64,000 nucleotides of DNA. Source: Undibacterium sp. 5I1 (GTDB lineage Bacteria > Pseudomonadota > Gammaproteobacteria > Burkholderiales > Burkholderiaceae_D). Under the pieces are notes generated by a model. It saw nothing but the letters and a program-made list of their open reading frames with translations. It made no database searches and was not told where the DNA came from. Position numbers and translations under genes: made by a program. The DNA is taken from contig NZ_JAVIWI010000001.1 of assembly GCF_034314085.1 (NCBI RefSeq), positions 3,906,001 through 3,970,000 on the forward strand. The letters run 5' to 3'. Positions 30,300 to 39,681 of the stretch are shown piece after piece (position 1 is the first letter of the stretch; every line of letters begins with the position of its first letter).

Positions 30300-31489
30300 A
30301 GCCTTGCTCCCAATTTAGCCAGCAAGGGCTTTAGTGCGACGTCTTCTAATTTATTTTGCTTCAGCCACTCTAGTGCCGGTTGTGCTGCAATCGCGGCTGC
30401 TTTGGTGTCGGGTAATGCGGCAGCGGCTTCCAGATAAATCCGTAAATCGGCGGCTTCTTTTTGGATGGCCCAATTCAGTTGCGCTAGTTTTAAGGCAGTC
30501 TCAGGGTGATTTTTTAACTGCAACTCATATCGGGATTGTTCCCGCTGATGCACTGTGTCTCCCCGTAAAATCGCAGCATCAAAACGCTGATCCAGTAGTC
30601 TGATTTGATCTCCAGCCTCTGGCGATTGTTGGGTTTGCAATGCGAGTGCGTAGCGCAGCAAAAGTGCATCGACTTTTGTTTTACTTTTCAGCAGCGGCAA
30701 GATTTCTGCGGCTCGTTTTTGGTCTAGCAAGAAATCTGCATAAGACCCTAATAAATAGCTGTCGGGTTTATCCAGCGCCATGGCTTTCTGAAACCAGGCA
30801 TCAGCTGCTTTGGCGTCGCCTAGCCTAGCTGACATTTCTGCCAGCAAGGTCGCGACCCAAATTTTGATACCAACATCTGCATCGGAATTTTTTTTATACG
30901 CTGCACTTAGTGTGGCGTAACTGGTTGCCGCTTCACCATTCAGGCTGCTGACGTTGCTCAGGCAAGTGAGCGTAATCAGTTCTGGCGCTAGAGGATACAG
31001 CCGCATGCAACTGGCTTTGGCTTGTGCAAATTGTCCTTGGACTTGCAAGACCGTAGCGCGTGTCAGCCAGGCTTGTGCGTTGTCTCTATCTTGCTTGAGC
31101 ACGTTATTGAGATCAGTCAGCGCAGCCGGGAATTGGTGAGTACTTTGCAGTATCGTCGCACGTAACACTAATACTGATACCGGTGGTTGCGCTAATGTCC
31201 ACCAAGGTTTTAAGGTCGCTTGCGCGTAGCCTAAATAACGTGGATCACCATCAGCGCGCGCAGCATTGATATAAGCCTGCGCTAGGTCGCCAGCGATCGA
31301 GGCGTCATCGGGTTTATCGGTTAATAATTTACGCAGGCGTGCAAATTCGCGCTGCGCCGGATCACTACGCATTGGTAGTTGCTCCAATACTTTGTTGCCA
31401 TCAGTGGGAATATACGGCGTTGCTTGTGCGCTGAGGGCGATCAAACTGAAGATACTGAGCACTGAAAAAATAAGGCGAGGCAGGCGCAT
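30296..31489 (-). CDS. TPR-repeat secreted protein
   Basis: A 397-residue protein with a signal peptide (MRLPRLIFSVLSIFSLIALS, cleavage near AQA) and several tetratricopeptide repeats (about 45-300; AALTDLNNVLKQDRDNAQAW is typical). It is probably periplasmic and probably a scaffold for the neighbouring DUF4331 and HupE-like proteins; this is inference. The ATG at 31489 was chosen since it starts a proper signal peptide; a GTG at 31546 would add another hydrophobic stretch. Coupled to the HupE-like gene (ATGA). Confidence 0.82.
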   Translation of the reverse strand: MRLPRLIFSVLSIFSLIALSAQATPYIPTDGNKVLEQLPMRSDPAQREFARLRKLLTDKPDDASIAGDLAQAYINAARADGDPRYLGYAQATLKPWWTLAQPPVSVLVLRATILQSTHQFPAALTDLNNVLKQDRDNAQAWLTRATVLQVQGQFAQAKASCMRLYPLAPELITLTCLSNVSSLNGEAATSYATLSAAYKKNSDADVGIKIWVATLLAEMSARLGDAKAADAWFQKAMALDKPDSYLLGSYADFLLDQKRAAEILPLLKSKTKVDALLLRYALALQTQQSPEAGDQIRLLDQRFDAAILRGDTVHQREQSRYELQLKNHPETALKLAQLNWAIQKEAADLRIYLEAAAALPDTKAAAIAAQPALEWLKQNKLEDVALKPLLAKLGARL

Positions 31490-31671
31490 GGCAATGAAGT
31501 AGAGAAGAATAAAAATCAAAAAGCACAGAACGATAAAACTAACCACTTACTGTAACGCACGACCAGACCCAGATAATTAAGATGAGATGAATTTAGACAT
31601 GAGAAGACTATAAGACGAGGCTGAATTTTTTAAAAAAAAATCCAATAAAATATGTACGGAGCACTATAAGT

Positions 31672-31702
31672 TTGGGCTTAACTTTATTCGAGTTAAGCCC
31701 AA
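31672..31702. terminator. Terminator-like hairpin between lipoprotein and TPR genes
   Basis: TTGGGCTTAACT (31672-31683) and AGTTAAGCCCAA (31691-31702) form a 12-bp perfect stem with a 7-base loop, 20 bp beyond the lipoprotein stop. The run of T (31703-31709) is on the plus-strand side, so it would be a canonical terminator only for plus-strand transcription. For the minus-strand operon it may serve as a weak attenuator. Confidence 0.6.
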
Positions 31703-31722
31703 TTTTTTTACGCAGAACGAGT

Positions 31723-31977
31723 TTAGCTAGTTGTTACTGGTTCAGAGTTTTCCGGTGCCGTGACAGTGACAGAATCAATTGCTTGCGGTTCTGAAGTGTC
31801 TGCGCTGGTACCAACTAAATTCAGTACAAACTGGGTAAAAGTATCAATCAATGTTACTGGTGGAGGTGATGTGCCTGTATCACCTCCATTGTTGTTACTG
31901 GAGCTTGAGCCGCCACAAGCTGTGAGTGTGGCCGTCAACGCAATGGCAGCGATCCACAAACCATGTTTTGCTTTCAT
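31723..31977 (-). CDS. Small lipoprotein of the DUF4331 cluster
   Basis: An 84-residue lipoprotein: signal peptide with lipobox LTAC (Cys21), then a Ser/Asn/Gly-rich linker (GGSSSSNNNGG) and a short Thr/Val-rich tail. There is no recognisable domain. It lies between the DUF4331 gene and the TPR gene on the same strand and is followed by a hairpin. The ribosome site (AAGGAA) is well placed. Confidence 0.75.
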   Translation of the reverse strand: MKAKHGLWIAAIALTATLTACGGSSSSNNNGGDTGTSPPPVTLIDTFTQFVLNLVGTSADTSEPQAIDSVTVTAPENSEPVTTS

Positions 31978-32051
31978 GATTTTTTCCTTGAAATTAATGT
32001 TGTAATCTGACTATAACTAGATATACATAGGTCAAACTAAGACGAACGATT

Positions 32052-33563
32052 TTAATGCTTGAGTGAACCAGCAATTGGCGTCTTCAAGTACGGGAAGGAA
32101 TTGTCAAAGAAAGAGCTGTCCAGATAAGCGCCATCTGTGAAGTCGATACTGCCTGCTGGTGCGTCAGTTGGCACACAACCGATGTTTAGTATGCACAGAC
32201 GACCCATCACTACACGTAGAGCAATATCAACAACGTCATCACCCGGGCGACGACCGTTAGGGAAGCCAGCGCTATCGCCACCGATCACACCCAAGCGATT
32301 TTGGGTCGCGCTTACCGGTGTTGTCGTATTTAAACGCAGCATCTCAGACGCAACTACGTTAGCTGGCTGATTGACACCTTTAATACCTGTTAAAAATGCT
32401 GCAACCAAGTCATTACGTGGGAAATTAGTAGGTGCTTTTACGCCAGCGCTACCATACAAGACTTCAACCAACGCAGGCAAGGTAGGGTTAGTCACATAGG
32501 TCAAGAATTGACCATCACCACTTGGTTTGCTGTGGTTGAACTGATCTTTATCTTTCAGACCGATTACTACTTCATTGACCAAGGGCATTCCCAAGCGGGA
32601 TACCTGGGTCCAGGCTCCGCCCTCTTTAGATGGGGTGCTGCTATTTGGTGTTGGATTAATTACGCGACCTTGGCGCAAACTAGCAGTGGTCCAGCCGCCG
32701 ATGACGGGCTCAGTGCCGCTAGTCAAACAGGCAGTCGGTACTTCCATTTCGATCGAGGTAACGTTCTTATTTGCCAGATCGTCGTGACCTGCTTTTTCTG
32801 CATTCGCATTAAATGCAGTGGCAGGGTACTGGATATTGATCAAGTCAAATGTTTCGCCGAGGTTGACCACAAACGGATCTTTACGTTGACCGACGAACAC
32901 TCTGCCTGGTGTAGCGCAGCCTGGAATATTGATGTTGAAAACGTGTTGTGCTGCATAACTAGCGTAATTAGGAATCGATTTATTACCGATGTTATCGATG
33001 GGCTTGTCAAAGCTGGCGGCGCCACCGTTTGAGTTAACTACAGCCTGGCGTGTACCCGTGCGACGATCACCCGTCACCATTGTAATGGTGTAGGTTTCAC
33101 GCACATTCAGGCCAGCTGGATTGACACCGTCAATCGCGCCACCATTGATCACCAATGGGATAGACACTTTTTTGCCGCCGACCGTAAACTGGGCATCTTT
33201 ATTCGTATTCGTAAAGCGGAATTGAAAGGTCAAATGTTCTTTACCATCACCGACGTTATCGATATGGATTTCATACAACGCATCTGGATCCATAGAGAAA
33301 TAATTTGGACCACCATAGGCATCTTGTAAAGGTGCGTAGTTTGCAATCAGCGTGGTGAATGCACCGCGATTGGCTTCATAGCTACGGAACATATAAAAAT
33401 CGGTGCCATCGACTTTGGGGTGGCGCGTAATAAAAGGCGCTTCTCTATGACTAGATGCTTGCGCTGGCAAAGTAGCAATGCTACTTAAGCTTCCTGCTGC
33501 GATAACGGATAGCAGAACTTTGTTTAACGCTTTATTGCTTAGTTTTGATGATATTTGTCTCAT
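32052..33563 (-). CDS. DUF4331 family secreted protein
   Basis: A 503-residue secreted protein. The signal peptide ends at PAQA, followed by the family hallmark SSHREAPFITRHPKVDGTDF, then FRSYEANRGAFTTLIANYAP and DPDALYEIHIDN. DUF4331 proteins are periplasmic or extracellular beta-rich proteins of unknown function. The ATG at 33563 is preceded by AGGAG at the right distance; the ORF upstream is an unsupported extension. It heads a four-gene minus-strand group with a small lipoprotein, a TPR protein and a HupE-like membrane protein. Confidence 0.88.
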   Translation of the reverse strand: MRQISSKLSNKALNKVLLSVIAAGSLSSIATLPAQASSHREAPFITRHPKVDGTDFYMFRSYEANRGAFTTLIANYAPLQDAYGGPNYFSMDPDALYEIHIDNVGDGKEHLTFQFRFTNTNKDAQFTVGGKKVSIPLVINGGAIDGVNPAGLNVRETYTITMVTGDRRTGTRQAVVNSNGGAASFDKPIDNIGNKSIPNYASYAAQHVFNINIPGCATPGRVFVGQRKDPFVVNLGETFDLINIQYPATAFNANAEKAGHDDLANKNVTSIEMEVPTACLTSGTEPVIGGWTTASLRQGRVINPTPNSSTPSKEGGAWTQVSRLGMPLVNEVVIGLKDKDQFNHSKPSGDGQFLTYVTNPTLPALVEVLYGSAGVKAPTNFPRNDLVAAFLTGIKGVNQPANVVASEMLRLNTTTPVSATQNRLGVIGGDSAGFPNGRRPGDDVVDIALRVVMGRLCILNIGCVPTDAPAGSIDFTDGAYLDSSFFDNSFPYLKTPIAGSLKH

Positions 33564-34541
33564 GACCAACTCCTGAAGTTGAGGGAAAGCGGCTACCGCT
33601 GCACTAAAAAATGTAGCGGGCAATGGTGATACGCCAACAACACTGCTTTAGATTCAAAATTCTAAAAAATAAGATATCGGAGTTATGTAAATCGAACTTA
33701 ACCCTGGCGACCTTGGAGAAAAAAAGGTTTAGTAAGTTCGCCAGCATCTCTTATTAAAGTGATTTTTCATAACGCCCAAGTAGCGCGATCAGGCTAGCTA
33801 CTCCCCTTACTTTTTGAAAAAAATGAATTAAGCGGATTGAGAATGCAGGAGTCGAACAATCGGATCTGTGCGGAATGCAACATAGGAGCTCGTTCGGTAA
33901 CTGCCACACCTGTTCATTGATGTGCGGTGTATCGGTTCAGACGCGGTTCATTTTGTGGTTGGGCAATTGTTAAACTGTGTTAACTTTCCAATCATGAAAA
34001 TTAGTTATGCCATATCGCTTAAATTACGCACAGTTACTCTGTAACACAGAACCAGCGCCTGAGTTCGTCGTTTGTATTAAAATTAAAAAATAGCAAAATT
34101 AACAATATTGCTATTCATTAGTAACAGCGGATAAAAATAGATAAATGGATATTGCTTTGTTTTGTAATTTTATTTTGTTATATTTAACTCAATATAAAAA
34201 TAAAGCTAAGATTCCTTTGTCGGCACAACAAGTCGATAAAAAAAGCAAAATGAGCCTGGGAAGGTGTATTTAAAATTTTTTGCTACCCACAACTTTTTCT
34301 AATTAGGGTGGTCGTAAGATACTCTTCATACCTTCTAGTTTTAAGTTCTCCAACACCTCTCAAAGCATTTCAGATCATCCCATTTAATATGATTTTTATG
34401 ATTGATAGATGAGAGCGAAATGGCAGTCATTCCATTTAGATTATTACCAGAGCCTTACTGTTGTAAAAACTATTCTGCAAGTTCTATTAGCCGCAAAACA
34501 GAGTTTGAACAGAAATACTTTAATCATCGCAGGGGACGAAA
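33564..34541. promoter_or_regulatory. Gene-free divergent region upstream of DUF4331 and chemoreceptor 2
   Basis: About 980 bp of AT-rich DNA without a credible gene. It holds overlapping inverted repeats at 33693-33744 (upstream of DUF4331). The stretch GCTACTCCCCTTACTTTTTG at 33797-33816 resembles the left end of the dispersed 85-bp repeat. A 65-bp segment (33945-34009) recurs at 37170-37234, upstream of the PAS chemoreceptor. Promoters for both flanking genes must lie here but none could be defined. Confidence 0.45.
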
Positions 34542-36278
34542 ATGAATTTCAAAAATCTAAAAATTGGTCAAAGACTAGCCATCAGTTTTGGCGCAGTTAT
34601 TGTACTGATGCTTGTATTAGCGGCGTTGTCCTATACACGTGTAAACGCTTTGCTTGCAGATATTGATTTGGTCAACAAAGATCGTTATCCAAAGACAGTG
34701 TTGGTTCATACAATTAAAGACGAGTTGAATGAGACCGCTCGTAATATGCGCAATATTTTGTTGATGACTGACGCTGAGGCAATAAAAAAAGAATATGCCA
34801 ATATCGATGAGAGCAGTACCATTATCGCGGACTCTCTTTCCAAATTAGAGAAGGTAATTACATCAGAAAAAGGACGAGAAAATCTCAAGGTAGTATTAGA
34901 AGTCAGAACCAAATTTATCTCCTCGAGATCGGCGTTTCTTGTTCTGACAAAAGATGGTAAAAAAGAAGAGGCAACAGCATTCTTATATAACGATGTCCGC
35001 CCTGTTCAGTTGGCTTATTTTGTTGCACTTGATAATGTCTTGGCATTTCAAAACCAATTGATGGAGGCTTCTGGTAAAGAGGCAGAAGTAAGTGCGTCTG
35101 AGACTCGTATGCTTATTTTAGCCTTGTCAATCATCGCCGCGATTGTTAGTGTTTTGTTGGGTATATATGCGACGCAGAGTATTACCCGACCTTTAGGTGA
35201 TGCAGTAGCGGTTGCTCGTAAAGTAGCAGACGGCGATTTGACTAGCATCATCGTAGTAAATTCGAAAGATGAAACAGGACAGTTATTGCAGGCCCTACAG
35301 GACATGAATGGCAGCTTACAAAACATTGTTGGCCAAGTGCGATCTGGAACAGAGACCATTGCTACTGCTTCCAGTCAAATTGCTATCGGCAATCTGGACT
35401 TATCCTCTCGTACTGAGCAACAGGCCAGTTCATTAGAAGAAACTGCTTCGTCGATGGAAGAATTAACTTCTACAGTCAAACAAAACGGTGACAATGCACG
35501 CCAGGCAAACCAGCTTGCAGTTTCGGCTTCTGGTGTTGCGGTGAGGGGAGGTAAGGTCGTTTCTCAAGTAGTAGATACCATGGGCTCGATTAATGAGTCG
35601 TCGAGGAAAATCGTTGAAATCATCAGCGTAATTGACAGCATCGCATTTCAAACTAATATTCTAGCGCTGAACGCCGCGGTAGAGGCCGCACGCGCAGGTG
35701 AACAAGGACGCGGTTTTGCAGTTGTCGCGGCAGAAGTACGTAACCTTGCGCAACGTTCTGCTAGTGCCGCTAAAGAAATTAAATCATTGATTGATGATTC
35801 TGTTGAAAAGGTCGAGACTGGTAGTAAGCTGGTAGCACAAGCAGGCGATACCATGGGAGAAATTGTTGCTAGCGTCAAGCGTGTTACTGACATCATGGGC
35901 GAGATAACTTCTGCCGGACATGAACAAGAGGATGGTATAGAGCAAATTAATCAGGCGATTTCTGAGATGGATACTGTGACACAACAAAATGCTGCTTTAG
36001 TTGAAGAGGCTGCGGCTGCTGCCGCATCATTGCAAGAGCAGGCTTCCAATTTGGCACAGGTCGTGAGCGTGTTTACCCTGAATCGAATGCAAGCAGGTAT
36101 ATCAGCGGCAAAGTCTAGGCAGCAGGGGCAAGTTGTTATACAAGCGTTTTCCAGACCAATACGTCCCCAGACTAACTTGACCAGAATTAGCGCTAATAAC
36201 GTGAGTAATAAAAATATAAGTGATAAAAAAATAGCTAAACACTCATCAAATAAAGCTGATGAGTGGGAGCAGTTTTAA
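34542..36278 (+). CDS. Methyl-accepting chemotaxis protein 2
   Basis: A 578-residue chemoreceptor with helix 1 (about 10-30), a periplasmic four-helix-bundle sensor (about 31-188), helix 2 (about 189-210), HAMP and signalling domain with tip [16 protein letters not shown] at about 377. After the signalling domain there is a basic, Asn/Ser-rich tail of about 55 residues ending DEWEQF, a C-terminus like the CheR/CheB-tethering pentapeptides (xWxxF type). A good AGGGGA ribosome site precedes the ATG. It converges on a decayed BMP gene. Confidence 0.95.
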   Translation: MNFKNLKIGQRLAISFGAVIVLMLVLAALSYTRVNALLADIDLVNKDRYPKTVLVHTIKDELNETARNMRNILLMTDAEAIKKEYANIDESSTIIADSLSKLEKVITSEKGRENLKVVLEVRTKFISSRSAFLVLTKDGKKEEATAFLYNDVRPVQLAYFVALDNVLAFQNQLMEASGKEAEVSASETRMLILALSIIAAIVSVLLGIYATQSITRPLGDAVAVARKVADGDLTSIIVVNSKDETGQLLQALQDMNGSLQNIVGQVRSGTETIATASSQIAIGNLDLSSRTEQQASSLEETASSMEELTSTVKQNGDNARQANQLAVSASGVAVRGGKVVSQVVDTMGSINESSRKIVEIISVIDSIAFQTNILALNAAVEAARAGEQGRGFAVVAAEVRNLAQRSASAAKEIKSLIDDSVEKVETGSKLVAQAGDTMGEIVASVKRVTDIMGEITSAGHEQEDGIEQINQAISEMDTVTQQNAALVEEAAAAAASLQEQASNLAQVVSVFTLNRMQAGISAAKSRQQGQVVIQAFSRPIRPQTNLTRISANNVSNKNISDKKIAKHSSNKADEWEQF

Positions 36279-36325
36279 TTATTCATTTGACGTACTAATA
36301 AACTGAATACTCATCGACAAAATAA

Positions 36326-36363
36326 AACGCCACCAAATTTGTGCGATAAGCGTTGGCGGCGTT
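36326..36363 (-). terminator. Hairpin between chemoreceptor 2 and the BMP pseudogene
   Basis: AACGCCACC (36326-36334) and GGCGGCGTT (36355-36363) pair with one mismatch. A-rich sequence to the left would give a U-rich tail on the minus strand, so it suits the (now decayed) BMP gene. The equivalent hairpin after the intact BMP gene is at 39581-39612. Confidence 0.55.
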
Positions 36364-36430
36364 GACTATAGATAGGCGAATAAGTCCGACAGTATCACCC
36401 ATCCGTCAGGGTGGTAAGGTATTGTGAATC

Positions 36431-36980
36431 TTACTTAGGCAGAGATCCTTCAACGCCTTCGACTAACCAGTTAATACCCAACAGCTCACCCATAGGCAAT
36501 TCTGCGTTCGCAGCCACCTTGACTTTGCCGGTATTATCTTTTGACGGACCGCCAAATGGCAGTAACTTACCATCCATAATCGCCTGTTTTTTCTCGTTAA
36601 ATAGCTTGGCAACGTCTGCTGGTACTGAGGCATTTAAGGGCGAAAGAACGACGAGATTTTCTTTGATACCCCAAAAGGTTTGCTCAGGTTTCCAAGTGCC
36701 AGCCAGCTCGCGTTTGACTTCTTGACTGTAATACACGCCCCAATTTTCTGTGTTCGCAGTTAGTTGGGCTTTAGGGCCATATTTCGCCATATCGGTATCC
36801 CAACCAAAAGCGTGCACGCCTTTTTCTTCTGCAACCTAGACCACTGCCGGAGAGTCCGTATTTTGCGCCAGCATATCGGCGCCCTGTGCTAGCAGAGTCT
36901 CAGCAGCATGACGCTTTTTGCACACAAGGTAAAAGCATCATATTACGCACGACTTCCAGCACCTAGAATGTGCTCACAAA
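36431..36980 (-). pseudogene. Decayed duplicate of the BMP-family binding-protein gene
   Basis: The 3' part of a BMP-family substrate-binding protein gene, nearly identical over its last ~128 codons to the intact gene at 39682-40761. Further in, CAG has become TAG (complement at 36836-36838). A 64-bp deletion has joined two TGACG copies (intact gene 40160-40164 and 40224-40228), and smaller changes disrupt the frame. Similarity fades at about 36980, so the signal peptide and N-terminal lobe are lost. It cannot make a functional transporter component. It is in the same orientation as the intact copy, 3.25 kb away. Confidence 0.93.
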
Positions 36981-36989
36981 GCTCAGAGT

Positions 36990-37694
36990 TTCAACGATCG
37001 CAGCTTTAGGTAATTCTTGAGGCAGAGTGATTACGACAAGGACACAACCCTCGTCTTTGATTTTCAGAAATTGGATTGGGTTATGTTGAGAATGCATCAT
37101 ATAAAAGTGGTTATATGTGCGTAAGAAAACATATGAATTGCAGCGCAAACAATATGTAGGCGCGGGACCAGTTCGTTTTGTATTTTGTTAATTGTTAAAG
37201 TGTGTCAAATGCTAAATCATGAGAAATAAATGTGCGATATTGACTTACGGAAACTCAATTATCACGGGCACTAAATTCTCTAGTCACACGTGTAACTTAT
37301 TCGTTATGGAAAATCGTCTCGGCTTCTTTGCAGTTACCAACCGTACTAAAGTACTGTCGCCGATACGCTTTGCCGGAGCAGTTTTGCGTAAGGCTTTTAA
37401 CTGCTTAGAGCATGACGTTTTCCATCAACGATGACCTAGGTTAAGTCTTGCTTGCAGACCCAAATATTGAGTGCATATCAGTGAGTACAGAAAGTCGTTG
37501 AACTCCGTAGTGCTATTTTATGAATTTTAAAATGAGAAGCTGCGGTACTTTCGCAAAAAATAAAGCTGGGTACATCAGGGATGAAGACGATAGCGAGATC
37601 TCGAGCCAAAAAAGGCCAACAAGGGAACATTGCAACGCTGTCAAATTTAGATTGAAGAAATAGACCGAATCAGTCACGTAACGAAGGAACCAAC
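36990..37694. other. Gene-free region upstream of the PAS chemoreceptor
   Basis: About 700 bp of AT-rich sequence. It contains 37170-37234, a 65-bp segment matching 33945-34009 upstream of chemoreceptor 2 (46 of 65 by my count, ungapped). An open frame at 37219-37434 has no recognisable features and is not called. The PAS chemoreceptor promoter must lie here. Confidence 0.4.
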
Positions 37695-39362
37695 ATGATC
37701 AATTTATTTTTGTCAAAATCTGCTCGCAAGCTCAATGCTTTACTACAATCGCAGGCCTCAATCGAGTTTGATTTATCCGGTTATGTGGTCAGCGCTAATC
37801 AACAATTCTTAAGCTTGATGGAGTACACCCTTGCAGAAATAAAAGGCAAGCATCACAGTATGTTTGTCGACCCAGCGTATGCGAGTAGCCTTGAATATAA
37901 AATTTTTTGGTCTCTCTTGAGGGATGGGCAGTCCCAAATCGCGGAATTCAAACGTGTTACCAAGAGCGGAAAAACGGTGTGGATGCAGGCAAGTTACAGC
38001 GCCGTATTAGATCGTTTTGGCAAACCCTTCCGAGTATTGAAGCTTGCTCAAAATACGACTGAGCGAAAACATCGGGACTCAAATTATGAGGGACAAATTA
38101 ACGCCATCGCGAATTCGCAGGCGGTTATAGAATTTGATATGGAGGGAAATATCTTATATGCCAACGACAAATTCTTAAATGCATTAGGGTATAGATCTGA
38201 CGAAGTACAAGGCAAACATCATCGAATTTTTGTCGATAAGGCGGAAAGTAAAAGCGCGACCTACCAGCGATTTTGGGACAATTTGCGAGAAGGCCATTAT
38301 CAGGCTGCTGAATTTAGGCGAGTTCACAAATCTGGCCGCGATGTTTGGATACAAGCAAGTTACAACCCGATTTTAGATTTGTTAGGTAAGCCGTTTAAAG
38401 TAGTGAAGTTTGCTACTGATGTTACCCGCGAGGTAGAGCAGCGTAAGACCTTTGAATTATTATCCCTCGTCGCAAATGGGACTGATAATTCAGTTGTTAT
38501 TACAGACCCTGATGGTTGGTGTGAATATGTGAACTCGGGATTTACCAAATTGACAGGGTATCAATCGGAAGAGATATTAGGCAAAAAACCAGGGAAATTA
38601 CTTCAGGGACCACACACCGATCAAGCGACTATTAGTCGTATCCGTGCCAAGTTGCATGCAAAAGAAGCTTTCTACGAACAAATCTTAAATTACACCAAAA
38701 ATGGTGATCCCTATTGGATATCCCTATCCATCAATCCGGTCTTCGATAAGAATGGCAATGTAAAGAAATTTGTGTCGGTGCAAGCGAACATTACAGAATC
38801 TAAGATGAAGGCTCAAGAAGATGTAACTCGTCTAATGGCTATTCGTTCCTCAACTGCAACGGCGGACTGGTCTGCCAAAGGCGAGCCCGTCGATGCCAGT
38901 CCTATTTTATTGGGAATACTTGGGCACGATAATCTAAGTTCTGCCAGCAAGACTCTCAGCATTATTTACAGAGATGTCATGTTAGGAGAAACTCTTGCCA
39001 AATTAAAACAAGGAGAAGGAGTAGATCGAGAGATCAAGGTGACCGGTGCCGATGGCAGCTTGATCTGGCTTCAATGTACGTTCAACCCCATATTTAATGT
39101 AGAAAAAACGCTCTCAAAACTCACCATGTATGCCAGCGACATTACTAGTCAACGTAATACGATGGATCGTATACGCACAGTTGTGGCAACGATTAATGAC
39201 TTGGCGATGCAGACCAACTTACTATCGTTAAATGCAGCAATCGAAGCTGCCCGAGCAGGAGATGGTGGACGAGGTTTTGCGGTGGTCGCATCAGAAGTCA
39301 GGAAGCTAGCCCATCGGTCCGCTGAGTCTGCCAGTGAAATTTCTCAAATGTTGCACAACTAG
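37695..39362 (+). CDS. Cytoplasmic PAS-repeat chemoreceptor with short signalling domain
   Basis: A 555-residue soluble protein with four PAS domains (about 15-120, 135-245, 250-370 and 375-490), the first two close repeats of each other ([12 protein letters not shown] and [20 protein letters not shown] and VWIQASYN). A short MCP signalling segment follows (about 495-555) that includes the hairpin tip [16 protein letters not shown] but ends at [10 protein letters not shown], so most of the return helix is missing. BdlA-type PAS chemoreceptors are relatives, generally with a longer signalling part. There is no membrane helix. It might sense redox or flavin/haem state; not shown. The stop is clean, with no continuing frame downstream. 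Confidence 0.9.
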   Translation: MINLFLSKSARKLNALLQSQASIEFDLSGYVVSANQQFLSLMEYTLAEIKGKHHSMFVDPAYASSLEYKIFWSLLRDGQSQIAEFKRVTKSGKTVWMQASYSAVLDRFGKPFRVLKLAQNTTERKHRDSNYEGQINAIANSQAVIEFDMEGNILYANDKFLNALGYRSDEVQGKHHRIFVDKAESKSATYQRFWDNLREGHYQAAEFRRVHKSGRDVWIQASYNPILDLLGKPFKVVKFATDVTREVEQRKTFELLSLVANGTDNSVVITDPDGWCEYVNSGFTKLTGYQSEEILGKKPGKLLQGPHTDQATISRIRAKLHAKEAFYEQILNYTKNGDPYWISLSINPVFDKNGNVKKFVSVQANITESKMKAQEDVTRLMAIRSSTATADWSAKGEPVDASPILLGILGHDNLSSASKTLSIIYRDVMLGETLAKLKQGEGVDREIKVTGADGSLIWLQCTFNPIFNVEKTLSKLTMYASDITSQRNTMDRIRTVVATINDLAMQTNLLSLNAAIEAARAGDGGRGFAVVASEVRKLAHRSAESASEISQMLHN

Positions 39363-39680
39363 TCGTTGTGTAGATATCACAATAACTTAACTGAGTGAAA
39401 AATAAGGGCTGATAAAGTTCGTCTGATTATAAAAAATAATCTCTTTATGCTGATGATGTGACGCAAACGACACAGCGTGTGTATCGTCTAGTATGCCTCG
39501 TTTTTTTACTTAGCAACTTGTGCTAAAAATTCATTTTTCTTCCTTTAGGGTCTATGTGTTACTCATAGGTTAAATCAAAAGCCACCGAATCTATTCAATA
39601 AGAGTTGGCGGCGTTGACTGTAATAAGCAGGCGACCGTGTAACAGCATCGCCTTTCTGTCCGGGAGTTAAGTATTGGCGC
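39363..39680. other. Convergent gap between the PAS chemoreceptor and BMP gene
   Basis: About 320 bp without a gene. It contains the hairpin 39581-39612 (listed separately), which ends the BMP transcript. I searched for a continuation of the truncated chemoreceptor signalling domain in the other two frames and saw none. Confidence 0.5.
39581..39612 (-). terminator. Hairpin after the BMP gene
   Basis: GCCACC (39581-39586) and GGCGGC (39607-39612) pair with one wobble; AAAA before the stem gives UUUU on the minus strand. The segment is the counterpart of 36326-36363 next to the pseudogene, showing that the duplication included the 3' flank. Confidence 0.5.
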
Positions 39681-39681
39681 T

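Noticed and set aside
33797..33886. Possible fourth copy of the dispersed 85-bp repeat
   Set aside because: The left end matches well (CTCCCCTTACTTTTTG) but the right end (GGAGCTCGTT) and interior are weak; kept only as a possible decayed copy.
37219..37434. 71-codon open frame upstream of the PAS chemoreceptor
   Set aside because: No recognisable domain or ribosome site; lies in the duplicated leader region.
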